From contig JAFYSU010000012.1 of the NCBI GenBank assembly GCA_017559185.1, positions 1 through 33,330 on the forward strand: a stretch of DNA of 33,330 bases, given 5' to 3'. The position numbers and the translations under genes are program-made. Shown piece by piece: positions 1 to 8,704 of this stretch (position 1 is its first letter; each line of letters opens with the position of its first letter). Below the pieces are notes generated by a model. That model saw only the letters and a list, made by a program, of their open reading frames with translations. It was not told where the DNA came from and made no database searches. The DNA is from Oscillospiraceae bacterium (lineage in GTDB: Bacteria > Bacillota > Clostridia > Oscillospirales > Ruminococcaceae).

Positions 1-7
1 AAAAGCT

Positions 8-430
8 ATGAGTATAAACGACATTGTAACGGGAACGGCAGCAGTTTTTGTTGCTGTTACGGGATTGGTGCAGCTTGCGCCAATCCCCATTAACCCATGG
101 AGTTACATAGCAAAAAGGTTTGGGGAAATTGCTAATCGTGAAGTGCTTGAAAAGGTGGATAAGCTGGAGGGTGATGTGCATTACCTGCAAACAGCATTTA
201 ACGAGCGTTCGGCAGTGGACTTTCGCACCCGTATTCTGCGTTTCGGTGACGAAATGCTGCATGGCATGAAGCACACCAAAGACCACTTTGACCAGATACT
301 GGACGATGTGAACCGCTATGAACTGCACTGCAAGAAAAACCCCGATTTTCGCAACAACATGACCCACATTACCGTACAGCAGATAAAAGAAGAATATGCC
401 CGCTGTTTAAGGGACAATGACTTTTTGTAA
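8..430 (+). CDS. Phage holin-adjacent membrane protein, function unknown
   Basis: The product is a 140-residue protein with one hydrophobic segment at about residues 8-28. A soluble, charged, probably helical domain rich in His, Asp and Arg follows. Small proteins of this build, ending in a sequence like RCLRDNDFL, are commonly found directly before a phi LC3 holin in Clostridia phages. The role is not established; an accessory holin or virion membrane protein is possible. Its stop codon lies 13 bases before the holin start, so the two are probably co-transcribed. The start is an ATG only 7 bases into the window, so its ribosome binding site cannot be judged fully. The conserved charged domain argues against it being the main holin. 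Confidence 0.6.
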   Translation: MSINDIVTGTAAVFVAVTGLVQLAPIPINPWSYIAKRFGEIANREVLEKVDKLEGDVHYLQTAFNERSAVDFRTRILRFGDEMLHGMKHTKDHFDQILDDVNRYELHCKKNPDFRNNMTHITVQQIKEEYARCLRDNDFL

Positions 431-443
431 GGGAGGGAAAATA

Positions 444-731
444 ATGAAAATAAACTGGAAAGTAAGACTTAAAAACCCTGTGTTCTGGGTGCAGATTGCA
501 GCAGCGTTATTTGTGCCGATTTTGGCATACTTCGGGCTGAGCTGGGAGGACATGACCACATGGGGTGCAATATGGGCGCTGCTTGTAAAGGCGGTGAAAA
601 ACCCTGTTGTACTGCTTTCGGCAGCGGTTAGCGTGTTTAACGCAATAAACGACCCGACAACCGCAGGAATGAGCGATAGTACAAGAGCCATGACATACAA
701 CCAACCTGCAAAGGACGGTGAATCCGCATGA
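444..731 (+). CDS. Phage holin, phi LC3 family
   Basis: This is a 95-residue holin of the phi LC3 family, which makes lesions in the cell membrane at the end of the lytic cycle so that the endolysin can reach the wall. Family hallmarks are visible: the start MKINWKVRLKNPVFWVQI, a first membrane helix at about residues 11-32, a second hydrophobic segment at about 40-65, and the conserved AINDPTT motif before a short polar tail. I chose the ATG at 444 because GGGAGG lies 8 bases upstream and the family begins with MKINW. An in-frame ATG at 417 would add nine unlikely residues. The last codons overlap the endolysin start as ATGA, which points to translational coupling. Confidence 0.93.
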   Translation: MKINWKVRLKNPVFWVQIAAALFVPILAYFGLSWEDMTTWGAIWALLVKAVKNPVVLLSAAVSVFNAINDPTTAGMSDSTRAMTYNQPAKDGESA

Positions 732-1450
732 GGCATGGCATTGATGTAAGTTACGCTCAGGGTGACATTGATTGGGCAAAGGCAGCTGCGGACAATAGAA
801 TTGATTTTGCCATGATAAGGGCAACGGCAACATATCCGCACAAAAATTACAGCGGAGTCGACCAAAAATGGCAGCGAAACATTAAAGAAGCCGTTAAAAC
901 AGGCTTGCCGCTTGGTGTATACCATTACAGCTATGCGCTTACGGTAGAAGATGCCAAAAAGGAAGCGGAGCATTTTCTTAACACAATAAAGGGTTATAAA
1001 TTTGAATATCCTGTTGTGTTTGATTTTGAGGACCCAAGCCAAAACGCATTAAACAGCAGGGAAGCGGCTGAAATATGCCTTACTTGGCTTGAAACGGTAC
1101 AGGCGGCAGGCTATTATGCAATGCTTTACAGCATGGCGGACTGGTTTACGCACAAGCTGACCGACAAACGCCTGCAAAAATACGACCGTTGGGTTGCTCA
1201 TGTAAATGCTCCCGAACCTGCTGTTGAGGGCGGTATATGGCAGTATACTTGGACAGGCAGGGTAAACGGTATTGAAACGCTTGTTGACCTTAACTATGCG
1301 TACAAGGATTATCCAAGCATTATAAAGGCGGCGGGGCTTAATGGGTTCAGCAAAACAGCGGGGAATATAATCGACACTACCGATTACAAGGCACTCTACC
1401 TTGAGGCTAAGGAAAAGCTGGAAAGGATTGGAGTAATAGTGAATAGCTAA
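728..1450 (+). CDS. Phage endolysin, GH25 N-acetylmuramidase (lysozyme)
   Basis: This is a 240-residue glycoside hydrolase family 25 lysozyme that cleaves the MurNAc-GlcNAc bond of peptidoglycan. The family pattern is clear: HGIDVSYAQGDIDW at the N terminus with catalytic-site Asp6, the VYHYSYA strand at about residues 64-70, and the FDFED active-site motif with Asp99 and Glu101. GGIWQYTWTGRVNGI near residues 173-187 is the usual C-terminal end of the barrel. There is no signal peptide, so export relies on the holin encoded just before it (4-base ATGA overlap). The tail of about 35 residues after the catalytic domain is short and helical. It is not a recognisable SH3 or LysM wall-binding domain and could be a linker or an oligomerisation helix. 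Confidence 0.95.
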   Translation: MRHGIDVSYAQGDIDWAKAAADNRIDFAMIRATATYPHKNYSGVDQKWQRNIKEAVKTGLPLGVYHYSYALTVEDAKKEAEHFLNTIKGYKFEYPVVFDFEDPSQNALNSREAAEICLTWLETVQAAGYYAMLYSMADWFTHKLTDKRLQKYDRWVAHVNAPEPAVEGGIWQYTWTGRVNGIETLVDLNYAYKDYPSIIKAAGLNGFSKTAGNIIDTTDYKALYLEAKEKLERIGVIVNS

Positions 1451-1488
1451 GAGAGAATGACACTTTATGCAGGGAAATCTATCGCTTA

Positions 1489-1503
1489 GTCAGCTTCGCT
1501 GAC
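1489..1503 (+). promoter_or_regulatory. Perfect small hairpin between lysin and next gene
   Basis: GTCAGC and GCTGAC form a perfect 6-bp stem closed by TTC, with no U tract after it. It lies in the 85-base gap between the endolysin and the next phage gene. This looks like an mRNA processing or stability hairpin rather than a terminator. Function is inferred. Confidence 0.4.
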
Positions 1504-1535
1504 AGCAAAGGAAAAACAGAAAGGAAGTAAAAATT

Positions 1536-2693
1536 ATGGGAAGACATACGCATCCATCGGAACGGAAAAGCGTGGGAAAAAGCTCTTCGGCGGGAGTGGG
1601 GAAAAGCAATTCCGCCGCGGCAAGAGCAAGCAGTAAGAGTGCAGCTTCAAGTTCGGTAAAAAGTATAAGCAGTTCGAGCAAGAACTATTCCACCTTAAGC
1701 GGTGGGGTGGCATTGGACGAGAAAGACCCAAACAGCAAAAACTACCGCCCAGACCGTTGGAACAGTGACGGCAGCATGACAGAGCAGTACAAAAGTGAAC
1801 TTGCAGCAGATGAAAATGACCGCATAATGTCCGAGGGCGGTTGGGGTAAAGGTTATTATGACAAGGAAACAGGGGAAACCTATCATGGTAGTTCCTCTGA
1901 AAGTGAAAAAATTTATACTACGGGAACAAAAGGGGTGTCTTCGTTTGATGATGACCCGTATGAGGAATATCAAGATGCGTTGAAGCGTCAGCAGGAAGAA
2001 AATGCAAGGGCATTACAAAAACAGGTAGACAATGCTGTTGATGAATTGGAGTCACAAAAGGATGTTGTTGCTAAGCAGTATGAGGACAGTGCGGCTCAGG
2101 CATATGTGCAGAACATGCTTTCAAAGAAAAACATAAACCAACAGCTTGCGGCGCAGGGGCTAAACGGCGGTATGACTGAGTCGGCTTTGGTGAAGCTTGA
2201 CACCCAGTACGGAAACAACCTGAACAATTTGCAGGATGCATATAACCAAAACATAAATCAGATTGACAGGGATATACAGACCACAAAGAACAACATGGAT
2301 ATTACTCTTGCACAGAATGCGGCACAGTATGAGCAGAATATGGCTAACATTGCTTTGCAGCAGGCACAGGCGCAGCGGGCATATGAACAGCAGATGGCAC
2401 AGTTACAGTGGCAGGCACAGCAGCAGGCGGCGGCAGATGAAAGAGAGTTGCAAAGTAAGCTTGCGATTATTGCGGCACAGCAAGCTTATAAACAAGGTGG
2501 TAATGACAGCTATCCATCATCAAAGCAATTTGATGCGAGGAGCTATCAGCAGTTAATACAGAATATTCGTGACGGCTCGGTAAGTTATAAGGACATGCTG
2601 GACGAAGAAGAAAAGGCAAGAAAAGTAATTGGAGATACGAATTACGAATATGCGTTAGCAATGACAAGACAGCCGTATAATCGCGCATTGTAA
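1536..2693 (+). CDS. Phage protein with Ser-rich N terminus and Gln-rich coiled coil, function unknown
   Basis: I do not recognise a family. The 385-residue protein has three visible parts. Residues 8-55 are a low-complexity Ser/Ala/Lys stretch that is probably disordered. Residues 60-135 are polar with several Gly, Tyr and Asp. From about 135 to 325 there is a long Gln/Ala-rich helical region with heptad-like spacing, typical of coiled coils in phage internal or scaffold-like proteins. There is no signal peptide or membrane segment. The ATG at 1536 follows AGAAAGGAAG at a good distance. It sits between the lysin and a giant polyvalent protein, so an internal virion protein partnering that protein is plausible, but this is inference from position and composition only. 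Confidence 0.7.
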   Translation: MGRHTHPSERKSVGKSSSAGVGKSNSAAARASSKSAASSSVKSISSSSKNYSTLSGGVALDEKDPNSKNYRPDRWNSDGSMTEQYKSELAADENDRIMSEGGWGKGYYDKETGETYHGSSSESEKIYTTGTKGVSSFDDDPYEEYQDALKRQQEENARALQKQVDNAVDELESQKDVVAKQYEDSAAQAYVQNMLSKKNINQQLAAQGLNGGMTESALVKLDTQYGNNLNNLQDAYNQNINQIDRDIQTTKNNMDITLAQNAAQYEQNMANIALQQAQAQRAYEQQMAQLQWQAQQQAAADERELQSKLAIIAAQQAYKQGGNDSYPSSKQFDARSYQQLIQNIRDGSVSYKDMLDEEEKARKVIGDTNYEYALAMTRQPYNRAL

Positions 2694-2702
2694 TAAAAAA
2701 AG

Positions 2703-2733
2703 CAGCACTTCATTGCGGAGTGCTGTTTTTTTT
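2703..2733 (+). terminator. Intrinsic terminator inside the late gene run
   Basis: CAGCACT (2703-2709) pairs with AGTGCTG (2719-2725), and the stem extends inward by a T-G and a C-G pair to a 5-base loop. Eight T follow directly. It lies only 18 bases before the start codon of the next, 5.7-kb gene, so transcription of that gene needs read-through or antitermination. Confidence 0.8.
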
Positions 2734-2750
2734 GAAAAGGAGAGATAATT

Positions 2751-5700
2751 TTGAGTATTTTTGATGACAAAAAAGCAATACAGAAAAAGAAAAGCTCTGA
2801 ATTTGATATTTTTTCCGATTTAAGCCATATTTCGGGAAACAGTGGTTATTATCAGGCAATAAACAGAAAGCTCTACAATACAAATACAACCAAGGCTCCG
2901 CAAACAACTGTAGCACCACAGGTAAGCGTAAAAAACACTATGGACAGGATAAAGCAGGCGAATACATTGCCGATGTCGTATAACAGCAATAATTCCACTA
3001 AAGGTTTGTTTGAAACTATGGCTGACGGTGTTGCCGCCGCAAATACCAATGGTTGGTCTACCCGAACACAGCGTAATGTGCCGACCGTGCTGCCTTCAAA
3101 GCAGCAGTTGGGCTATTACGGCAGCATGGGTAAAGCAGGCTTTGTGGGTGCGTTTGAAAATATAAGCGATGCGGCAATGACCAACATAGGCACTGTAAAA
3201 AACATAAATGCAGGCTTGGCGGCAGCCAATAACGGTACAGCATTGGCACATATGCTGAAAGCTAACCAAAGCATAGATAACGAAAAAACCATTGCAGAGG
3301 CATTGAGCACCCACAAAGCACAGGATATTGTTGCCGAGGCAAATAAAAAATATAACCCCACCCAAGCGGAACAAGCTGTGGGTGAGGTTGTTATGAATAC
3401 TACTGCAATGCTGCCTGTTGTAGGAGCGAGTATGATAAACCCTGCTTTGGGAAGAGGAGTATTGGCAGCGCAGGCATACGGCGGTGCTGTGCAGAATGCA
3501 GTAGACGATGGCGCAGACCTTGCGAGTGCGAAAAAATACGGTGCGGCAAGCGCAGCGTTGGAGGTAGGCTCGGAAATGCTGGGCGGTATTCCTGGTATGG
3601 GTGGCGGTTTGCTTGGAGTGCTAAACAAACGCTTTGGAACACAAATGACCGAAAAGCTGTTAAAGGTTGTTGGCAGCAAGGGCATATCCGTATTGCTGAA
3701 TGCCTTTGAAGAAGGCGGAGAGGAAGCACTTGTTGCCATACTTGACCCTTATGCCAAACGCTTGACTTACAACCCGAATGCACAGGCGGCTTCGTTTGAA
3801 GATACCGCAAAAGCTTTTGCGTTGGGTGCGGTGACTTCGGGTGTTTTGCAGGGCGGAGTTGGTTTGGCGGGCAGGGCGGTGAACTTCATGAAAGTAAGTC
3901 CTAGCAATACGGTTGTCCGCAAAATGGATGAATACAGTGCAGAAGAAACAGCGAGAATAAGTAGCAGTAAAAATGTATTTTTAGACAAAAGTAATAGTAT
4001 AAAAACTTTTGTTGCCGAAGCATTGGCAAATAAATCTACTGGGTTTAAGCGAATGTATTTAGGGAAAATTCCATTAAGTCTAGCACAAGAAATCAAAGCA
4101 ACAACGGGATTAAGTGTTGATGGATATAATCTTGTGTTAAGTAATGATAAAATACGAAAAATACTGAAAGACCACGGAAGGGCAGAAACCGAAATCCCGA
4201 GAGGTCAAATTCCGATTGATGCTGATTTGATGGAGCGTATTCCTGAAATTGTTGCCAACCCTGATAAAATTTATTTATCGGGAACGACTGACCAAGGAAA
4301 ACCTGTTATTAAATTTGAAAAATGGATTGATGGTTATGCTGTTGTGGTTGAAAATGTATCAGATAAACATAAAAATCTGGAAACACAGACATTTTATATT
4401 ATAAATAAAAAGAAACCTGTCACTGGGCTTGATACAAAAATGTCCCAAGCAAATACGCCCGAAGCGCACAGTGATACGGTTTCTAATTCCATTATATCCA
4501 ACCCCCCGCAAAATATCAACACTCCGCAGAATTTTGTACCGCGGCCTATGCCGCAGAGGTCTGTGCAAAACGGTGCTGCAAATAATGTACAGGCAGTTGC
4601 CGACAAGCTGGGGGTTGCCGTAGAATTTACCGACAGCTTAGGCGATGGTGTAAACGGGGAATACAGGGACGGGAAAATTTACATTTCCACAACAGCCAAA
4701 CAGCCTGTAATGGAGATATTCCGCCATGAGCTTACCCACCATATTGAAAGCAGCGGTGCATACGCAGAGCTGCAAGGCATGGTGCTTGAAAGAATGAGTG
4801 ACGAGCTTTTGGAAAACGGTGTTACCCTTGAGCAGTACCGTACATACCTTATGGAAAGCTACGCTGCAAAAGGTGTTGTGCTTGATGAAAACGGTGCAAA
4901 TGCCGAAATGGTTGCAAATTTTGTTGAGACAAGGTTGTTTACTTCCGATGAGGAAATACAACGCCTTGCGAACACAAACAACAGCCTTGCCCAGCGTATT
5001 TACCGTTGGCTGAGTGATACGATTGCCAAACTGAAAGGTACAGCGGAAGAACGCTTTTTGATTGAGGTAAGGCGTAAGTATGAAAATGCTTTGAGGACTG
5101 CCGACGGTGGTGTTGGCAGAGTGGGGCAGTATTCGGTTGAAACTTTACCAAACGGTAATAAATATGTTAAAGCAGACCGACAGGTAATAAAAAGCACTGA
5201 CCATACAAAATGGGAAGGTGAATTGATTGCGTATATCAATCAGAAGGTTAGAAATGGTAAAAAAATATTGATACCTACTGATGATGGGGATGTTTTAACT
5301 GTTGACGGGAAAACTGCATGGAAGATGGGATATCGTAATGACATTGTTTTGCCGGATGGAACAAGGGGAAAATTAACAGATGCTGCCTATTTAACCAAGT
5401 TGAGAGCTGCAGGGCATATAGACGAACTGGCACGAATTTCTACACGGGGAAACAAGGTTGTACCTGACTACAATGGTAAACACGGCAATTTCGCAAGCGG
5501 TGGTTGGAATTACCGTACAGCGTATTTTCAGGATTTTGACGGAAGTTACTATCAATTGAAAATATCGACAGCAATTAATCCAAATGGAATAGTTGTTTAT
5601 AATATTGCTGACATACAAAAAAGAAGATTCCCTTCCGTTAACGGCTCTTCCCCAAACGGGGCGCTCAACAAAGGTGGAAGGAAATCTTCTAACACCAATG

Positions 5701-8459
5701 TAGCACAAAGCCAACAAGGTGTCAATAACCAGTCTATGCAGAACAAGCCGCAATATGCACTGGATATAAGCAACGAGGAGCTTTTGCGAGGTGCTATTGA
5801 AAAATACGGTGCATTACCAAAAGGCGAACAGCCGAGGGCAAGGGAAGTGGATATACCCAAGCGAACCGAACATGGCAAAACAGCACGATTTGCAAGAACG
5901 GCGGCGGAAAGTGCGGTTGTGAGCGATGAAGCGACAGACGGTATTAAAGAAGCTGTTGCAAATGGTACTTTTGCTTATTCGACTATTACCGATAAAGGGG
6001 CGGTAACCAATGCTAATGTCCGAATAGCAGAAAAAGGCTATGACCAAGCGTTGGCAGAGTGGCGTGCAATTGTACAGAGTAACAAGCGAATGAATAAGTA
6101 TGATGTTGCATTTGCGGAAAGGCTTATACAAGAAGCGTCAAAAAAAGGTGATGTACATACTGTAACCGAATTAGTGGCAGATGTTGCAGCCATAGGTGTT
6201 GAAGCAGGGCAAACTATTCAGGCATTTCGTATACTCAAACGCTTGGGTCCGGAGGGACAGCTGTTATATGTGCAGCGCAGCATAGACCGTATGAATGCAA
6301 CACGCACCAAAAAGAAACTAAACGATGCGGAGCTGACCAAGGTAATTAAACTTGAGGAAGAAAAACATAAACAAAAAGCTTTGGGTAATCAAGCAATCAT
6401 TGACAGCATTAACCGCGAGCTTGCGAAAATTAAGGGTGAATACTATCTTTCGGCTGCAAGTGTTCAGGATATATTGTCCCAGACAACACCTGAAGGAGTT
6501 AAAGCAGCGAGCGAACGCGCATTAATAGATGTTGCCGGGCAGCTGCCGGCGGATTGGGTTACTAAGTTTAATCAATGGCGGTATCTTGCCATGCTGGGTA
6601 ATGCACGAACTCATATTCGAAATGTTCTTGGGAACTGTGCGTTTTATGTTGAGCGACAAATTAAAGATGTTGTGGCCACAGCAGGCGAAGCGGTTTTACT
6701 TCCTACGACAAAGCGTTCAAAAGCATTTTTAAACCCATTTTCCGAACAGGACAAAGCATTGATAAATTATGCAAAAGCCGATTGGAAAAATGTTCGCGAA
6801 CAAGCAATGAACGGCGGGAAATATACACCGATGGATATAATTAGAGAACATCAAAAAGTGTTTGATACCGCTCCAATTGAGTGGGCACGTAAAAAGAACA
6901 GTGCTTTGCTTGAAGCCGAAGACGAATTTTTCTTAAGAGCAGCATATGTAGATGCTCTTGCAATGGAGATGAAGGCGAGAGGGGTAACCCCGAATAGTTT
7001 TAACGGTGATATGGCGGAAGGCATACGCAATAGAGCAGTTGTAGAGGCGCAAAAAGCGACTTTCCGAGATGCCAGTGTTGTTGCAAATGAATTAAATCGT
7101 TTGGAAAATCTTAATGCAGCAACAAGAATTTTTATGGGTGGATTGATGCCGTTTAAAAAGACACCTATTAACATTCTTAAAAGAGGTATTGAATACAGCC
7201 CGATTGGGTTGATTAAAGGAATATCCGCAGATGCGATAAAAGTGAGAAATAATGAAATAACTGCCAATGAGTTTATAGATAACATATCGGCAGGGCTTAC
7301 AGGCACAGCACTTTTGGCGGTGGGGGCATATCTTGCGAAGTACGGTATTCTTTCGGGAGGAGCCGATGAAGACGATAAACAGGCGGCAATGGACAAACTT
7401 GTTGGTGAGCAGCAGTACGCAGTTAATTTTGGTGATTACAGCTATACTATTGACTGGGCAGCTCCAGCGGCATTGCCTTTGTTTGTTGGGGTTGAGGTGT
7501 ACAATTCCATGGGTGAAACGATGGAATTTAAAACTTTGGTCGATTCACTTTGCAGAATTTCTTTGCCGTTGTTTGAAATGTCTATGATGCAAGGCATTAA
7601 TGATGCGCTTAAGTCTGTCCGATTTGGGAATGTTCCTGTTGTCGATGCCGCATTGGATACGGTTTCAGGCTATATGAGCCAAAGCATACCGACACTGTTT
7701 GGTCAAGCTGCACGAACAGTGGATGATACAAGCCGAAATGCGTACTATGTTGATAAAAACAGTGTGCTGCCGCAAGGATTGCAGATTACTATTAACCAGG
7801 CACAAGCTAAAATACCCGGGCTTAGCTATAATCTGCCGGCACGCGTTGACCGCTGGGGACGTATAGAAAATTCGACATCAGCAGGACAGAGAGCTTTTCA
7901 GAATTTCATTAGTCCGGGGTACATTGATAAAGATAATATTACTACTGTGGACACAGAAATTCAGAGGCTATACAAGGAAACGGGCGAAAATGTAGTTCCG
8001 CCTGCACCAGAAAAAAAGATTACTTTTGACGGTGAAACAAAGTATTTGAGCGGTAAGGAATATGAACAGTTTGCAATTACACAAGGTAAGACTTCATTCA
8101 ACATTGCTTCGGGGATTATTGCTCTGCCGATTTATAATAAGCTTTCCGACGAGCAGAAAACCAAAGCAATTCAAGATGCATACAGCTTTGCGAGATATAC
8201 CGCACGAAAAGAACTGATGCCCGAATATGAAAAGGACGGTTGGGAGGCTAAAGCTGAACAGGCGACAGCAGCGGGAATTGCACCTGAAACATACATTGCA
8301 TACCGCACCGTTAACGACCTTGACGGCAACGGCAATGTAACGCAGAAAGAAGCCGAGCAGGCAATTTTAATGCTGCCGATTTATGACCGTAAGCAACAGG
8401 AGGCATTGTGGCGGTTGACCAATGAAAAATGGAAGGAAGAGAATAATCCTTTCAGATAG
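2751..8459 (+). CDS. Giant phage polyvalent protein with metallopeptidase and nuclease-like domains
   Basis: This 1902-residue protein looks like a phage polyvalent protein, a class thought to enter the host with the DNA. Visible parts: Gly/Ala-rich, possibly membrane-active helices at about 205-375; a domain at about 428-556 resembling the barnase/EndoU/colicin-like nucleases of such proteins; a zinc peptidase motif HELTHH at 659-664 (His659, Glu660, His663), with Glu719 a possible third ligand; a domain at about 800-960 resembling polyvalent-associated structural domains; a helical region at about 1065-1300; a hydrophobic segment at about 1510-1535; and an EF-hand-like loop at 1856-1867. 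The start is TTG at 2751, with AAAAGGAG 8 bases upstream. The domain names are from memory of families, not a search; the HExxH motif and the length are direct. Confidence 0.8.
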   Translation: MSIFDDKKAIQKKKSSEFDIFSDLSHISGNSGYYQAINRKLYNTNTTKAPQTTVAPQVSVKNTMDRIKQANTLPMSYNSNNSTKGLFETMADGVAAANTNGWSTRTQRNVPTVLPSKQQLGYYGSMGKAGFVGAFENISDAAMTNIGTVKNINAGLAAANNGTALAHMLKANQSIDNEKTIAEALSTHKAQDIVAEANKKYNPTQAEQAVGEVVMNTTAMLPVVGASMINPALGRGVLAAQAYGGAVQNAVDDGADLASAKKYGAASAALEVGSEMLGGIPGMGGGLLGVLNKRFGTQMTEKLLKVVGSKGISVLLNAFEEGGEEALVAILDPYAKRLTYNPNAQAASFEDTAKAFALGAVTSGVLQGGVGLAGRAVNFMKVSPSNTVVRKMDEYSAEETARISSSKNVFLDKSNSIKTFVAEALANKSTGFKRMYLGKIPLSLAQEIKATTGLSVDGYNLVLSNDKIRKILKDHGRAETEIPRGQIPIDADLMERIPEIVANPDKIYLSGTTDQGKPVIKFEKWIDGYAVVVENVSDKHKNLETQTFYIINKKKPVTGLDTKMSQANTPEAHSDTVSNSIISNPPQNINTPQNFVPRPMPQRSVQNGAANNVQAVADKLGVAVEFTDSLGDGVNGEYRDGKIYISTTAKQPVMEIFRHELTHHIESSGAYAELQGMVLERMSDELLENGVTLEQYRTYLMESYAAKGVVLDENGANAEMVANFVETRLFTSDEEIQRLANTNNSLAQRIYRWLSDTIAKLKGTAEERFLIEVRRKYENALRTADGGVGRVGQYSVETLPNGNKYVKADRQVIKSTDHTKWEGELIAYINQKVRNGKKILIPTDDGDVLTVDGKTAWKMGYRNDIVLPDGTRGKLTDAAYLTKLRAAGHIDELARISTRGNKVVPDYNGKHGNFASGGWNYRTAYFQDFDGSYYQLKISTAINPNGIVVYNIADIQKRRFPSVNGSSPNGALNKGGRKSSNTNVAQSQQGVNNQSMQNKPQYALDISNEELLRGAIEKYGALPKGEQPRAREVDIPKRTEHGKTARFARTAAESAVVSDEATDGIKEAVANGTFAYSTITDKGAVTNANVRIAEKGYDQALAEWRAIVQSNKRMNKYDVAFAERLIQEASKKGDVHTVTELVADVAAIGVEAGQTIQAFRILKRLGPEGQLLYVQRSIDRMNATRTKKKLNDAELTKVIKLEEEKHKQKALGNQAIIDSINRELAKIKGEYYLSAASVQDILSQTTPEGVKAASERALIDVAGQLPADWVTKFNQWRYLAMLGNARTHIRNVLGNCAFYVERQIKDVVATAGEAVLLPTTKRSKAFLNPFSEQDKALINYAKADWKNVREQAMNGGKYTPMDIIREHQKVFDTAPIEWARKKNSALLEAEDEFFLRAAYVDALAMEMKARGVTPNSFNGDMAEGIRNRAVVEAQKATFRDASVVANELNRLENLNAATRIFMGGLMPFKKTPINILKRGIEYSPIGLIKGISADAIKVRNNEITANEFIDNISAGLTGTALLAVGAYLAKYGILSGGADEDDKQAAMDKLVGEQQYAVNFGDYSYTIDWAAPAALPLFVGVEVYNSMGETMEFKTLVDSLCRISLPLFEMSMMQGINDALKSVRFGNVPVVDAALDTVSGYMSQSIPTLFGQAARTVDDTSRNAYYVDKNSVLPQGLQITINQAQAKIPGLSYNLPARVDRWGRIENSTSAGQRAFQNFISPGYIDKDNITTVDTEIQRLYKETGENVVPPAPEKKITFDGETKYLSGKEYEQFAITQGKTSFNIASGIIALPIYNKLSDEQKTKAIQDAYSFARYTARKELMPEYEKDGWEAKAEQATAAGIAPETYIAYRTVNDLDGNGNVTQKEAEQAILMLPIYDRKQQEALWRLTNEKWKEENNPFR

Positions 8460-8476
8460 GAGGAGAAAAGAGAAAA

Positions 8477-8506
8477 CCGAGGGAGCGTGTGCTTCCTCGG
8501 CTTTTT
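8477..8506 (+). terminator. Intrinsic terminator after the polyvalent gene
   Basis: CCGAGGGAGC (8477-8486) pairs with GCTTCCTCGG (8491-8500), with one G-T wobble and a GTGT loop. CTTTTTGTTG follows. It lies 17 bases after the stop codon at 8459 and closes the late transcript. Confidence 0.88.
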
Positions 8507-8516
8507 GTTGTGTATT

Positions 8517-8635
8517 TTGTTTTAAACTTTAATTATACCTTATATTGTAGATTGGGTAAAGGTAATATATTCTCTGTCGAACTTTGCCGATGAATGATAG
8601 TCTGTAAGTGTCGATTGAAGTTGACCGAAGTCGAA
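8517..8635 (+). promoter_or_regulatory. Promoter region with a row of 0A-box-like sites
   Basis: A -35-like TTGTTT (8517-8522) and a -10-like TATATT (8541-8546) are spaced by 18 bases; a second TATATT lies at 8566-8571. Directly after these are same-strand copies of the Spo0A recognition core: TGTCGAA (8575-8581, exact), TGCCGAT (8585-8591), TGTCGAT (8609-8615) and AGTCGAA (8629-8635). They lie 70 to 130 bases before a Spo0A-type DNA-binding gene. Placement downstream of the -10 elements would suit repression or autoregulation. The 245-base gap 8460-8704 holds this, the terminator at 8477-8506 and nothing else that I can see. Confidence 0.5.
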
Positions 8636-8704
8636 AATGTAAATTTACACATGAAAAAGTCGTATTATGCTTACAGATACCATGTTTTTGGAGGTTCATA
8701 CATA

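Noticed and set aside
407..1042. Minus-strand open frame opposite the holin and lysin
   Set aside because: The holin and GH25 lysin on the plus strand carry complete family motifs; the antisense frame has none.
7871..7877. Extra TTCGACA (reverse 0A box) inside the polyvalent gene, and another at 9100-9106 inside the XRE gene
   Set aside because: Single 7-base matches inside coding sequence are expected by chance in a window of this size; they were not counted with the upstream cluster.
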